A stretch of 64,000 nt of DNA from an uncultured Litoreibacter sp. (GTDB taxonomy: Bacteria; Pseudomonadota; Alphaproteobacteria; Rhodobacterales; Rhodobacteraceae). Positions 35,245 to 44,134 of this stretch are shown piece after piece. The position numbers were made by a program, and so were the translations under genes. The notes beneath the pieces are model-generated. The model was not told where the DNA came from and did not search any database. It worked only from the letters and a program-made list of their open reading frames with translations. How positions within the stretch are numbered: the stretch's first letter is position 1; each line of letters opens with the position of its first letter. The DNA is taken from contig CANNGL010000003.1 of the NCBI GenBank assembly GCA_947504205.1, forward strand, positions 620,001 to 684,000, in the 5' to 3' direction.

Positions 35245-35294
35245 GCCTAGCCTAAAAGGTCAACAGGGCTCTTCGTGTTGGGAGGCACGAGCGC

Positions 35295-36806
35295 ATGGAA
35301 TTTCTGGCCTACATGGGCGACGTGTTCATTCCGTTCAATTTTCTGCTGCTTCTGATCGGCACGATTGGCGGTCTGATCCTGGGGGCGACGCCGGGTCTGT
35401 CACCGACCATGGCGGTGGCCCTGTTGATCCCTTTCACCTTTCAGCTTGAGGCTGCTCAAGGGCTGATCCTACTCGGCGCGGCCTATACATCGACGGTCGC
35501 GGGGGGTGCGGTTTCGGCGATCTTGCTGAAGATTCCGGGCGCGCCGGCCAATATTGCCACGACGCTGGACGGGCATACGATGGCCAAAAAGGGTGAGGGC
35601 GCGAAAGCACTGCAGCTGTCGTTTCTCAGTTCCGCGGTTGGCGGCATATTTGGGGTGTTGCTGCTGATCTTCCTGACGCCGGTTCTGGCGAAATGGGCGC
35701 TGGCGTTCGGTCCGTCGCATTTGTTCTGGCTGGCCATTCTGGGCGTTACCGTGATCGGGACGCTGGATTCCAGCTCGGTCGTCAAAGGGCTTTTGTCAGG
35801 GTGTATCGGTTTGTGGCTGTCGACCATCGGGTTTGACGACATCATGGGCGCGCAGCGCTTCATCTTTCATCCAGCTCTGGGGGGTGGGATCAATATCATC
35901 GCCGCATTGATCGGTCTGTTTGCGATCCCGCAAGTAATCTCGATGTTCGCCAAAGGGCGCGTTGATTCAGGCGCAGAAGTGATTGAGGTCAAGAAGCACC
36001 CGATCGGCTCGGCGTTTCGCGCACTTGCGTCCCATCCGAGAGCTTTGGGTATCGGCACTGCTGTCGGCTCGGTTATCGGGTTGATCCCCGGTGTCGGCGG
36101 TCAGATCGCGGGTCTTGTGGCCTATGACCAATCGAAGAAGTTCAGCCCGGAACGGGACAAATTCGGCACGGGCCATTCGGAGGGTGTTATCGCGGCGGAG
36201 AGCGCCAATAATGCGATGGTTGGCCCTTCACTGGTGCCACTGCTGACGCTGTCGATCCCTGGCTCACCGACGGCTGCGGTTCTGTTGGGGGGGCTGCTGA
36301 TCCACGGAATTTTCCCGGGAAGTGATTTGTTCGACAATCACCCTGATGTGGCCTGGACGTTCATCAATTCGATGCTGATCGGTCAGGTCCTGATGTGTCT
36401 CTTTGGGCTTTATGTGGCTGGATTGGCGGCACGGGTCGCACAGGTGCCGCAATCGGTGATGGCTGCGATCGTCTTGGCTCTGGCGGTGTTCGGCAGCTAC
36501 TCCGTTCAGTCGTCCATGGGGGACGTCTATGTCATGGCGGCGCTCGGGACGGGCATGTATTTTCTTGAGCGGTTCGGCTTTTCGGCAGCGCCTTTGGTGC
36601 TGGGTCTCATTCTGGGACCAATTGCCGAGGCGAACTTTATCCAAGGCTCGATGATCGCCACGGCGACCGATGGGCTTGCCCCCTACTTCCTGACCGGGGT
36701 GCTGAACCTGACGCTGATCGTGATTGTGATCGCGTCGATCTTCTACTCGGTGTGGATGGAGCTTCGCGCGCGTCGCTACACCAACAAAGAGGAGATGATG
36801 ACATGA
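35295..36806 (+). CDS. tctA: tripartite tricarboxylate transporter large membrane subunit TctA
   Basis: 503 residues, about eleven to twelve membrane helices. Family motifs: GLILGATPGLSPTMAVALLIPFT near 26-48, TSTVAGGAVSAILLKIPGAP and its second repeat GLIPGVGGQIAGLVAYDQSKK with SIPGSPTAAVLLGGLL. It is the ion-coupled permease working with TctB and the periplasmic TctC. GGGAGG nine bases before ATG 35295. First gene of tctA-tctB-tctC-sauS-sauT. Substrate inferred from context to be a small carboxylate, perhaps sulfoacetate. Confidence 0.95.
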   Translation: MEFLAYMGDVFIPFNFLLLLIGTIGGLILGATPGLSPTMAVALLIPFTFQLEAAQGLILLGAAYTSTVAGGAVSAILLKIPGAPANIATTLDGHTMAKKGEGAKALQLSFLSSAVGGIFGVLLLIFLTPVLAKWALAFGPSHLFWLAILGVTVIGTLDSSSVVKGLLSGCIGLWLSTIGFDDIMGAQRFIFHPALGGGINIIAALIGLFAIPQVISMFAKGRVDSGAEVIEVKKHPIGSAFRALASHPRALGIGTAVGSVIGLIPGVGGQIAGLVAYDQSKKFSPERDKFGTGHSEGVIAAESANNAMVGPSLVPLLTLSIPGSPTAAVLLGGLLIHGIFPGSDLFDNHPDVAWTFINSMLIGQVLMCLFGLYVAGLAARVAQVPQSVMAAIVLALAVFGSYSVQSSMGDVYVMAALGTGMYFLERFGFSAAPLVLGLILGPIAEANFIQGSMIATATDGLAPYFLTGVLNLTLIVIVIASIFYSVWMELRARRYTNKEEMMT

Positions 36807-37273
36807 GCACAAGCACCGCGTCGCGCCTTGAACATATTATCGCATCCGGACTGATCGCGGCTGTTGGTGTGTGGGTGGCCTATACGAGCTATACTCAAGC
36901 ACCGGCGGAGGCATTTGTCTTCCCCCGCCTTGTTTCGACGGTTTTCGTGGTGCTGGCGCTTTGGACATTCGGCAAGGCGTGTCTGGGATGGTCCAAGGTC
37001 GGTGCGGGCCTGTCGGGCTCGATGTTTCTACGGATGTTGCCCGGCCTTGTCATTGCGTTGATCTATATCTTCTGGGCGGCCAAGGGCCTTGGTTTCTATA
37101 CCGCCACAACAATCGCATTTTTCATTCTCTTGAGCCTGTATGACCCGGCCTCGCATGGGACCATTCGGACATGGATCAAGCGTCTGCTCATCACGGCCTG
37201 CTTCATGGTCGTTATGTACGGTCTCTTCGCAAAACTGCTGAAAGTGTACACACCGCGAGAGATTTTCTTCTGA
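36803..37273 (+). CDS. tctB: tripartite tricarboxylate transporter small membrane subunit TctB
   Basis: 156 residues with four hydrophobic segments, as in TctB-family proteins. Recognisable is the N-terminal stretch ending in APAEAFVFPRLVSTVFVVLAL. ATG 36803 overlaps the tctA stop (ATGA). Small partner of TctA needed for binding-protein-dependent uptake. 35 bases before tctC. Confidence 0.9.
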   Translation: MSTSTASRLEHIIASGLIAAVGVWVAYTSYTQAPAEAFVFPRLVSTVFVVLALWTFGKACLGWSKVGAGLSGSMFLRMLPGLVIALIYIFWAAKGLGFYTATTIAFFILLSLYDPASHGTIRTWIKRLLITACFMVVMYGLFAKLLKVYTPREIFF

Positions 37274-37308
37274 ACCGCAAGAGCGGCAGATCAAACCTAG
37301 GGAGAACT

Positions 37309-38283
37309 ATGGAAATGAAAAAACTACTTGCTGGAGCCGCGATGGCTCTGATGGCCGTGACTGGCACCGCGTCTGCGGATGGTCACGCAAACTACCCCGA
37401 ACGCCCGATCATGATGATGGTCAGCTATGGTGCTGGCGGCGCAACGGACTTTCAGGCGCGCATCGTGACGATGACTGCGGGCAACGAAGATGCGCTGGGC
37501 ATGCCGATTGCTATCCTGAACAAGCCGGGTGCCGGTGGGCGTGTTGGCTGGAACTGGCTGGCAACACAGGCAGAGGCCGATGGCTACACGCTTGGGGCCT
37601 ACAACATTCCGCACTTTATCGCGCAGTCGATCAAAGGTGGTGTTGAGTATTCTGCGGAAAGCTTTGAGCCGATTGCCAACTGGGGCGCAGACCCGGCTGT
37701 GTTTGTTGTCGGCAAGGACAGCGAATTCAATTCGATGAACGACGTGGTCGAATTTGCGAAAGCCAATCCGGGCAAGCTGACATTCTCGGGCGCTGGTTTG
37801 TTTGTGGGCCACCACATCGCCGCGTTGCAATTGGAAAAAGCGTCGGGCGCGAAACTGGCCTACATTCCCAACAACAAAGGTGGTGCAGGTGCCATGAAGG
37901 CCGTGATTGCGGGCGAAGTCATGGGCGGGGTGAACAACCTGTCCGATGCCTTCCGCGCACGAGAAGCGGGCAATGTCAAAATCCTCGGTGTCTTCGATCT
38001 GGAGCGCAACGACTTCCTGCCAGACGTGCCGACCCTGAAAGAGCAGGGCTATGAAATCGACAATGCCTCGGTGAACTTCCGCGGTGTGATGGTGCCCAAA
38101 GGTACGCCGCAAGGCATCATCGACAAGCTGGCAGCGACTGTGCCGACAATGTTCGAAAATGGTCGCGTGGCAGGCAAGATGAAAGCGGGCGGCTCGCCTA
38201 TGCATATCATGACCCGTGATGAGGTTCTTGAGATGTGGGCTGCACGCGAAGAAACCCTGAAAGAGTTGCTTGCAGGACTCTGA
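37309..38283 (+). CDS. tctC: tripartite tricarboxylate transporter substrate-binding protein TctC
   Basis: 324 residues. Signal peptide MEMKKLLAGAAMALMAVTGTASA, mature protein from DGHANYPERPI. Bug/TctC motifs: MMVSYGAGGATDFQARIV (the P-[GA]-GG-D loop variant), NKPGAGGRVGWNWLA, and a C-terminal FRGVMVPKGTPQGIIDKL. GGGAG six bases before ATG. Captures the carboxylate in the periplasm. Placed after the membrane subunits, unlike the common tctCBA order. A GC-rich hairpin follows before sauS. Confidence 0.94.
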   Translation: MEMKKLLAGAAMALMAVTGTASADGHANYPERPIMMMVSYGAGGATDFQARIVTMTAGNEDALGMPIAILNKPGAGGRVGWNWLATQAEADGYTLGAYNIPHFIAQSIKGGVEYSAESFEPIANWGADPAVFVVGKDSEFNSMNDVVEFAKANPGKLTFSGAGLFVGHHIAALQLEKASGAKLAYIPNNKGGAGAMKAVIAGEVMGGVNNLSDAFRAREAGNVKILGVFDLERNDFLPDVPTLKEQGYEIDNASVNFRGVMVPKGTPQGIIDKLAATVPTMFENGRVAGKMKAGGSPMHIMTRDEVLEMWAAREETLKELLAGL

Positions 38284-38292
38284 AACCAAGAC

Positions 38293-38318
38293 ATCGCATC
38301 GCCTTCGGGCGGTGCGAT
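38293..38318 (+). terminator. stable UUCG hairpin between tctC and sauS
   Basis: ATCGCATCGCC, loop TTCG, GGCGGTGCGAT: 11-base-pair stem with one T-G pair and a very stable UUCG tetraloop, ten bases after the tctC stop. There is no T-run, so it may protect the upstream transporter mRNA end or dampen read-through into sauST rather than terminate fully. Confidence 0.5.
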
Positions 38319-38383
38319 CCACCGGGGCGCATGCCCTCCTTACCTGAAAAATCATGCCGCACGGGCCAGAAGAGAGCGATGTC

Positions 38384-39787
38384 ATGAACGCACAAGATGG
38401 ATTGGCGGAAGTTGAGGCAATCGTGGCCCGCGCAAGGTTGGCGCAACGCGCCTACGAAACCGGCGGCTCACAGGCGCGGTATGACCGCGCGGCGCAGGCG
38501 GCGGCCTGGGCAATCATGGAGCCTGAACGCAACCGATCCTTGGCGGAGTTGGCGGTATCTGCAACCGGGCTTGGCAATGTGGTCGATAAGATCACCAAGA
38601 ACCATCGCAAGACATTGGGCCTGATGCGCGACATAGCGGACGCTGCGACCTATGGTGTGATCTCGGATGATCCGAAGACAGGCATCACGGAGATCGCGCG
38701 GCCAAAGGGCGTTATTGGTGCGGTCGTTCCTTCAACCAATCCGGCCGCAACGCCAGCAAATAACATCATCAATGCGCTGAAATGCGGCAACGCCATCGTT
38801 CTGTCGCCCTCGCCCAAAGGGGTGACGGCGTGTGAGTTGCTTTTGGAATATGTGCATGCCGAGTTTGCGAAAATCGGGGAAGATCCTGATTTGGTCCAAA
38901 TGGTGCCTGCGCCCGGATCGAAAGAGAAAACACAGCGCCTGCTGGAAATCAGCGATCTTATCGTTGTGACGGGTTCGCAGAATAACGTGAAGCGTGCTTA
39001 CACAAGCGGGACACCCGCGCTTGCAGTGGGTGCTGGAAACGTGACCGTGATCGTGGATGAAACTGCGGATCTTGGTGTCGCGGCGGCCAAGATTTCCGCG
39101 TCCAAGTGTTTCGACAACGCAACCTCCTGTTCCTCCGAGAATGCAGTTATCGTGCTTGATGCTGTCTATGACGCTTTCGTTGCGGCTTTGGCCGCTGAGG
39201 GGGGCGCGCTGGTTCAGGATGATGCGCGTGTCGTCTCAGCGCTGTGGCCCGAGGGGCACCTGAACCCGGCCGCGATTGCCAAGGACGCGGACGAGATGGT
39301 TGCGGCACTGGGCCTGCAGGAGGATGTCCCCACCGGGACAAAGTTCATCGCGGTGGAGACAGCGGGGATCGGGCCCACGCATCCGCTATCGGGCGAAAAG
39401 CTGAGCCGCGTTCTGGCGCTTTACCGTGCCAAGGACTTCGAGGATGCCGCCCGGATTGCCGGAGAGATTTTGAGTCATCAGGGCGCGGGTCACTCCATCG
39501 GTCTGCACTCAACCATGGAGGAGCGGGCGCTGCATCTGGGGCAGGTCATTCCCACGTGCCGTGTCATCGTCAATCAAGCCCATTGCTTCGCTACAGGCGG
39601 CGCGTTCGACAATGGTATGCCGTTTTCGTTGTCGATGGGGTGTGGGTCTTGGGGCGGCAATTCGCTCGACGATAATCTGAACTGGCGTCATTTCATGCAG
39701 ACCACAAAAATCGTGCGCCCTACCCCGCCGAATGAACCTGCGGTTGAAGACATTTTTGCCGAATATTGGAAAGCTGCCGGGGCATGA
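38384..39787 (+). CDS. acylating aldehyde dehydrogenase, sulfoacetaldehyde dehydrogenase (SauS)-like
   Basis: 467 residues, EutE/AdhE-type CoA-acylating ALDH. Catalytic Cys249 in CFDNATSCSSENAV; NAD-binding region around VGAVVPSTNPAATPANN-like sequence (111-127) and GAGNVTVIVD. In sulfoacetate degraders SauS reduces sulfoacetyl-CoA to sulfoacetaldehyde. The paired AMP-dependent CoA ligase, overlapping as ATGA, and the carboxylate transporter upstream match a sauST arrangement. Acetaldehyde or another short aldehyde is the alternative. Start 38384 (MNAQDG) chosen over 38354 for its GAGAG site. sau naming is inference. Confidence 0.75.
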   Translation: MNAQDGLAEVEAIVARARLAQRAYETGGSQARYDRAAQAAAWAIMEPERNRSLAELAVSATGLGNVVDKITKNHRKTLGLMRDIADAATYGVISDDPKTGITEIARPKGVIGAVVPSTNPAATPANNIINALKCGNAIVLSPSPKGVTACELLLEYVHAEFAKIGEDPDLVQMVPAPGSKEKTQRLLEISDLIVVTGSQNNVKRAYTSGTPALAVGAGNVTVIVDETADLGVAAAKISASKCFDNATSCSSENAVIVLDAVYDAFVAALAAEGGALVQDDARVVSALWPEGHLNPAAIAKDADEMVAALGLQEDVPTGTKFIAVETAGIGPTHPLSGEKLSRVLALYRAKDFEDAARIAGEILSHQGAGHSIGLHSTMEERALHLGQVIPTCRVIVNQAHCFATGGAFDNGMPFSLSMGCGSWGGNSLDDNLNWRHFMQTTKIVRPTPPNEPAVEDIFAEYWKAAGA

Positions 39788-41289
39788 AGCTGTCGCGTGA
39801 CAGATCGCCCGAGGGGACTGTCAGGGATTGGCTGGGCCATCGTGCGGAAACGCAAGGCGATGTGGACGCCTATCTGTTTTGCGATGATTCCGCGCCGCTC
39901 AGTTGGACGGACTTGCAGAGCCGCGCAGGCCATGTCGCGCAGCATTTGATCGGTCTTGGTGCGCAGAAAGGCGAAAGCATCGCAATCATGATGCCCAACG
40001 GGCGAGATGCCGTGTTGGCCTTGTTTGGCGCGCTCGTTGGTGGCTATCGCGCCACGATTATCAATCTCGCCGCCGGGCAGGATGCGATTGCCTACGCCTT
40101 GGAGCATTGCGAGGCGCGGTTTGCCTTTGTGGGCGACGCTCAGATGATTGATTTCGGGGCGGTTGCGCCCGCGCAGATGGCGCGCCTGCCGAGCCCAGAT
40201 GTGATTGGCCAAAGTGACGCGATGTTGCCTGACCTTGAGCCAGATGATCATGCGCTGTTGATGTATACGTCTGGCACGACGGGACGCCCCAAGGGCGTGG
40301 TGCACACGCATAAGAGCCTGCTGGCAGGGGGCTGGACGCCCACAATTGCGCATGATCTTTCGCGCGAGGATCGTGGGTTATGCGTGCTGCCGATCTGCCA
40401 TATCAACGGGCTTTGCGTGACGGTGATGGGCACGCTGGTCTCGGGCGGGTCACTGGTCATTGCTCCGAAGTTTTCAGCCACGCGATTTTGGGAAACGTGC
40501 CGACAATCGAGGGTCACCTGGTTTTCAGTTGTGCCCACGATCATCTCGCATCTTTTGCATGGACAGACCGACCCGGATGCCGACACCCAAGACCGGTTGC
40601 GGTTTGGACGATCCGCCTCCTCAGCGCTGGCGCCAGATGTTCAGACTGCCTTTGAGAGCAGATTTGGCGTGCCGATTATCGAGACGATGGGGCTGACCGA
40701 AACTGCGGCGCAGATTTTGTCTAACCCGCTGCCACCGGGGGTCAGAAAGATTGGTTCTCCGGGGAAGGCCTTTGGAAACGATGTGGCGATCTTGTCGGCT
40801 GGGCTAACACCTTTGGCACCCGATCATGAGGGCGAGATCGCGGTGCGTGGACCGAATGTGATGCTCGAATATCTCAAGAACCCGGAGGCCACGACTGCCA
40901 GCTTTGCCGGGGATTGGTTGCGAACCGGCGATTTGGGCAAGATTGACAGCGACGGCTATGTTTATGTGACGGGTCGCCTGAAGGAACTGATCATCAAAGG
41001 CGGGGAGAATGTCGCCCCGAGGGAGATCGACGAGGCGCTGTATTCGCATCCTGACGTGATCGAAGCAGCCGCGTTCGCGCGTCCGTGCGAAAGTTATGGT
41101 GAACGGATCGAGGCGGCGGTTGCCGTGAAATCGGGGTCTGCGCTCAGGGCCGAAGATCTGATCCGGCTCTGCGTCAAGCGTGTAGGTCAGTTCAAGGCTC
41201 CGGATGCGGTCTATTTTCTGGAAGACCTGCCAAAGGGTCCCTCTGGCAAAATTCAGCGGATGAAGCTGGCAGCAATCACCGGTGCTTAG
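39784..41289 (+). CDS. AMP-dependent acyl-CoA ligase, sulfoacetate-CoA ligase (SauT)-like
   Basis: 501 residues of the ANL adenylating superfamily. AMP-binding motif YTSGTTGRPKG (about 160-170), GLTETAAQ, WLRTGDLGKIDSDGYVYVTGRLKE linker, and catalytic lysine in PSGKIQRMK near the C-terminus. Would activate a carboxylate with ATP and CoA to feed the SauS-like dehydrogenase encoded just upstream; ATGA overlap at 39784. Sulfoacetate is the best contextual guess; benzoate-like or short-chain acids cannot be excluded. Its stop overlaps the convergent idnD stop by four bases. Confidence 0.75.
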   Translation: MKLSRDRSPEGTVRDWLGHRAETQGDVDAYLFCDDSAPLSWTDLQSRAGHVAQHLIGLGAQKGESIAIMMPNGRDAVLALFGALVGGYRATIINLAAGQDAIAYALEHCEARFAFVGDAQMIDFGAVAPAQMARLPSPDVIGQSDAMLPDLEPDDHALLMYTSGTTGRPKGVVHTHKSLLAGGWTPTIAHDLSREDRGLCVLPICHINGLCVTVMGTLVSGGSLVIAPKFSATRFWETCRQSRVTWFSVVPTIISHLLHGQTDPDADTQDRLRFGRSASSALAPDVQTAFESRFGVPIIETMGLTETAAQILSNPLPPGVRKIGSPGKAFGNDVAILSAGLTPLAPDHEGEIAVRGPNVMLEYLKNPEATTASFAGDWLRTGDLGKIDSDGYVYVTGRLKELIIKGGENVAPREIDEALYSHPDVIEAAAFARPCESYGERIEAAVAVKSGSALRAEDLIRLCVKRVGQFKAPDAVYFLEDLPKGPSGKIQRMKLAAITGA

Positions 41290-42317
41290 GCGAACTGAAT
41301 CTGGGCTTTAATCGCTTTGGAGCGGTCTCCGGCCGTCTCGAAGGCCTCTTCGAACTCACTTAGCTTGAAGGTCTGGGTGATGAAGGGTTTCACATCGATC
41401 AACCCTTTGCGCATCAAGCTGACAGCTGTGAAGAATTCCTCGTGAAATCGGAACGAGCCGGTCATGGACAACTCCTTTGCAGTCAGCGCTTGCATTGGGA
41501 CCGTCATGTCGCCACCCAGGCCAAGCTGCACGATGGTGCCACCTGGGCGCATGGCCGCGATACCGGCAGCCAACGCAGGCGCTGCACCGGAGCATTCAAA
41601 CTGGACGTCGAATGTACCTTTGTCACTTTCAAATCGTGTCAGCGCATCCGGCTCAGCGGCTGTGTTCAGCACCTGATCAGCCCCGGCTTTCTGGGCCATT
41701 TCCAAGGGGAATGCTCCCAGATCGGTGGCGGCGATAAGATCGGCTCCAGCACGGCGGGCACAGAGAACGGCCAGAATTCCAATCGGGCCGCACCCCGTCA
41801 CCAAGACGGATTTGCCTACGAGGTTCCCGGCTTGACGCACCGCATGGAGGCAGACCGAGAGCGGTTCGGCCATCGCGGCTTCGCCGGCGGTTAACCCGTT
41901 GGCATTGGCGCATTGCGCGGCGTCTGCGATCAGTGTTTCGCGAAAGGCGCCCTGAATGTGAGGGAAAGGCATCGCCGAGCCATAAAAGCGCATGTTCAGA
42001 CACTGGTTGTGCATGCCTTCGTTACAAAAGCGACAGTCTCCACAAGGCCGTGATGGCGATACTGCTACCAGATCGCCAACGGCCAAACCTTCAACCCCAT
42101 CTCCAAGCGCCTCGACGTGCCCTGCAACTTCATGACCCAGAACCATTGGCTCGCGGAGGCGGATCGCCCCAAAGCCGCCGTGCTGGTAATAATGCAGGTC
42201 AGAGCCGCAAATCCCACCCGCCGCCATGCGGATCTTTACCTGACCCGGCCCCGGCGTTTCGGCGGTCTGCTCTTCAAGGCGCAGGTCTTTTGCAGCATGG
42301 ATGACGATGGCTTTCAT
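41286..42317 (-). CDS. idnD: zinc-dependent alcohol dehydrogenase, L-idonate 5-dehydrogenase-like
   Basis: 343-residue medium-chain dehydrogenase. Catalytic zinc region GGICGSDLHYY (Cys37) and GHEVAGHVE; structural zinc cysteines in PSRPCGDCRFCNEGMHNQC; NAD-binding CGPIGILAVLCARRAGA. HYYQHGGFGAIRLREPMVLGHE is characteristic of the IdnD group. Oxidises L-idonate to 5-keto-D-gluconate. It belongs with the 2-hydroxyacid dehydrogenase 21 bases upstream and the divergent idnO and gntK. Other sorbitol-type substrates are possible. Confidence 0.88.
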   Translation of the reverse strand: MKAIVIHAAKDLRLEEQTAETPGPGQVKIRMAAGGICGSDLHYYQHGGFGAIRLREPMVLGHEVAGHVEALGDGVEGLAVGDLVAVSPSRPCGDCRFCNEGMHNQCLNMRFYGSAMPFPHIQGAFRETLIADAAQCANANGLTAGEAAMAEPLSVCLHAVRQAGNLVGKSVLVTGCGPIGILAVLCARRAGADLIAATDLGAFPLEMAQKAGADQVLNTAAEPDALTRFESDKGTFDVQFECSGAAPALAAGIAAMRPGGTIVQLGLGGDMTVPMQALTAKELSMTGSFRFHEEFFTAVSLMRKGLIDVKPFITQTFKLSEFEEAFETAGDRSKAIKAQIQFA

Positions 42318-42338
42318 GATCTCTCTTTCAATTCCGTC

Positions 42339-43280
42339 TCAAGTGACGGGCGTTGGCAATGGCATGCCCGCGAAATGAGCGTTCAGGTTCTTCCGCATGA
42401 GCCGCCCCATATCTGCCCGGGTGTCGTAGGTGGCCGAGGCATGATGGGGTTGCAACAATACGTTGTCCAACGCAAGGAAGCGCGGATTTATCTTGGGCTC
42501 GCCCGCAAACACATCAAGCGCCGCTGAGCCGAGCCTGCCGTTTTCCAACGCGTCCAGAAGAGCGTCTTCGTCGACATTTGATGCGCGGCTGACATTGACC
42601 AGCATGCCGTCAGCTCCAAGGGCCTGAAGGACGTCGCCGTCGACGATATGCCGTGTGGCGTCAGAGGCGGCGAGCGTTACAAAGAGTACATCGCTTTGAC
42701 GAGCTAAGGACACGGCGTCTGGCGCGAAACGCCAGGCAACCTCTTTCGGGCTGATGTCGGAATAGGCGATCTGCATATCAAATCCCTCAAGCCGCCGGCC
42801 GATTTCGGTACCGATCCGTCCAAGACCGAGAATACCTGCGCGCTGGCCCCACATCCGCTTTTGCAAGGCAAATCCGCCCTTGCTGGCCCAGTGCCCCTCC
42901 CTGACCCAACTGGACGCGGCTGTAATGTTGCGACCCAAGGCCAACATCATTGCGACGCCCAAATCCGCTACGTCTTTGGTCAGAACGTCGGGTGTGTTGG
43001 TAACGGTCACGCCTTGGGCCGCACACGCAGCCATATCTACCGCGTCATAGCCGACGCCATATACGCAGATGATTTCCAGGTTCGGACAGGCCTCGATAAC
43101 GTTTCTTGCTGCGCCAATTCCGCCGCGTGTGACAATGCCGCGGATGTGGGGGCCGATTTCTGCCAGAAGCTCATCGGGATTGTTTGCCGTGTGAAGGGCA
43201 TGCATTTGATAAGCTGTGTCCAGTTCCTGCTGATCTTCCGCAGGGAACGGACCAAGCTGCAGAATTTCTGGTTTGCTCAT
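42339..43280 (-). CDS. D-2-hydroxyacid dehydrogenase (2-ketogluconate/glyoxylate reductase-like)
   Basis: 313 residues. NAD(P)-binding ILGLGRIGTEIGRRLEGF (about 147-164). Catalytic Arg in VNVSRASNVDE, Glu in the DVFAGEPKIN region, His in LLQPHHASATYDTR. Belongs to the GhrB/hydroxypyruvate reductase branch. In the idonate/gluconate context reduction of 2-keto-D-gluconate to gluconate fits best. Divergent from idnO (86-base gap) and 21 bases before idnD in the same direction. Confidence 0.88.
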   Translation of the reverse strand: MSKPEILQLGPFPAEDQQELDTAYQMHALHTANNPDELLAEIGPHIRGIVTRGGIGAARNVIEACPNLEIICVYGVGYDAVDMAACAAQGVTVTNTPDVLTKDVADLGVAMMLALGRNITAASSWVREGHWASKGGFALQKRMWGQRAGILGLGRIGTEIGRRLEGFDMQIAYSDISPKEVAWRFAPDAVSLARQSDVLFVTLAASDATRHIVDGDVLQALGADGMLVNVSRASNVDEDALLDALENGRLGSAALDVFAGEPKINPRFLALDNVLLQPHHASATYDTRADMGRLMRKNLNAHFAGMPLPTPVT

Positions 43281-43366
43281 CGGGCCTATTCTGTGGTTTG
43301 TCTCTTGTTAGCGCCAACATCATGGCCTCGCGCAGCATGTGCTGTCGAGCAAAAAACGGAGTTTTT

Positions 43367-44134
43367 ATGAGCCTGAGCCTTTTTGATCTGACCGGAAAAC
43401 GCGCCCTGATTACCGGGTCATCGCAGGGTATCGGTTTCGCATTGGCCAAGGGATTGGCGGCGGCAGGCGCCGAGATTGTGTTGAACGGTCGGAACGCGGA
43501 AAAACTTGCGGAGGCAGCCGACAACCTGCGCAGCGATGGTGCCACGGTGTCGGAACTGGTTTTCGATGTCACCGACCACGAACAGGTGCGTGCTGCAGTT
43601 GATGCGTTCGAGGCCGGAACAGGTCAGATTGATATTCTGGTCAACAATGCGGGAATGCAGCACCGTACCGTTCTGCAGGACTTCCCGGCAGATGCTTTCG
43701 AGAAGCTTTTACAGACCAATATCGCCAGCGTCTTCCACGTGGGTCAGGCTGTTGCGCGTCATATGATCGGTCGGGGATCGGGCAAAATTATCAATATTGC
43801 ATCGGTACAGACCGCTTTGGCGCGTCCCGGTATTGCGCCCTATACGGCGACCAAGGGCGCAGTGGCCAATCTGACAAAGGGCATGGCAACCGATTGGGCT
43901 GGACATGGTTTGCAGTGTAATGCCTTGGCACCGGGGTATTTTGAAACGCCGCTCAATCAGGCGTTGGTCGATGATCCTGAGTTTTCAGCATGGCTTGCAA
44001 AACGCACCCCGGCCGGGCGCTGGGGCAAAGTAGATGAGCTTGTCGGGACCTGTATTTTTCTGTCATCCGATGCTTCGAGTTTCGTAAACGGCACGACAGT
44101 TTATGTGGATGGCGGCATCACCGCCTGCCTGTGA
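43367..44134 (+). CDS. idnO: short-chain dehydrogenase, gluconate 5-dehydrogenase-like
   Basis: 255-residue SDR reducing 5-ketogluconate to gluconate. Cofactor motif ITGSSQGIG, NNAG, catalytic Ser in NIASVQT and Tyr-x3-Lys in YTATKG. MSLSLFDLTGKRALITG is the usual IdnO head. GGAG five bases before ATG 43367; earlier in-frame starts overlap the divergent gene. Its stop shares one base with gntK (TGATG), so translation is coupled. Confidence 0.9.
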   Translation: MSLSLFDLTGKRALITGSSQGIGFALAKGLAAAGAEIVLNGRNAEKLAEAADNLRSDGATVSELVFDVTDHEQVRAAVDAFEAGTGQIDILVNNAGMQHRTVLQDFPADAFEKLLQTNIASVFHVGQAVARHMIGRGSGKIINIASVQTALARPGIAPYTATKGAVANLTKGMATDWAGHGLQCNALAPGYFETPLNQALVDDPEFSAWLAKRTPAGRWGKVDELVGTCIFLSSDASSFVNGTTVYVDGGITACL

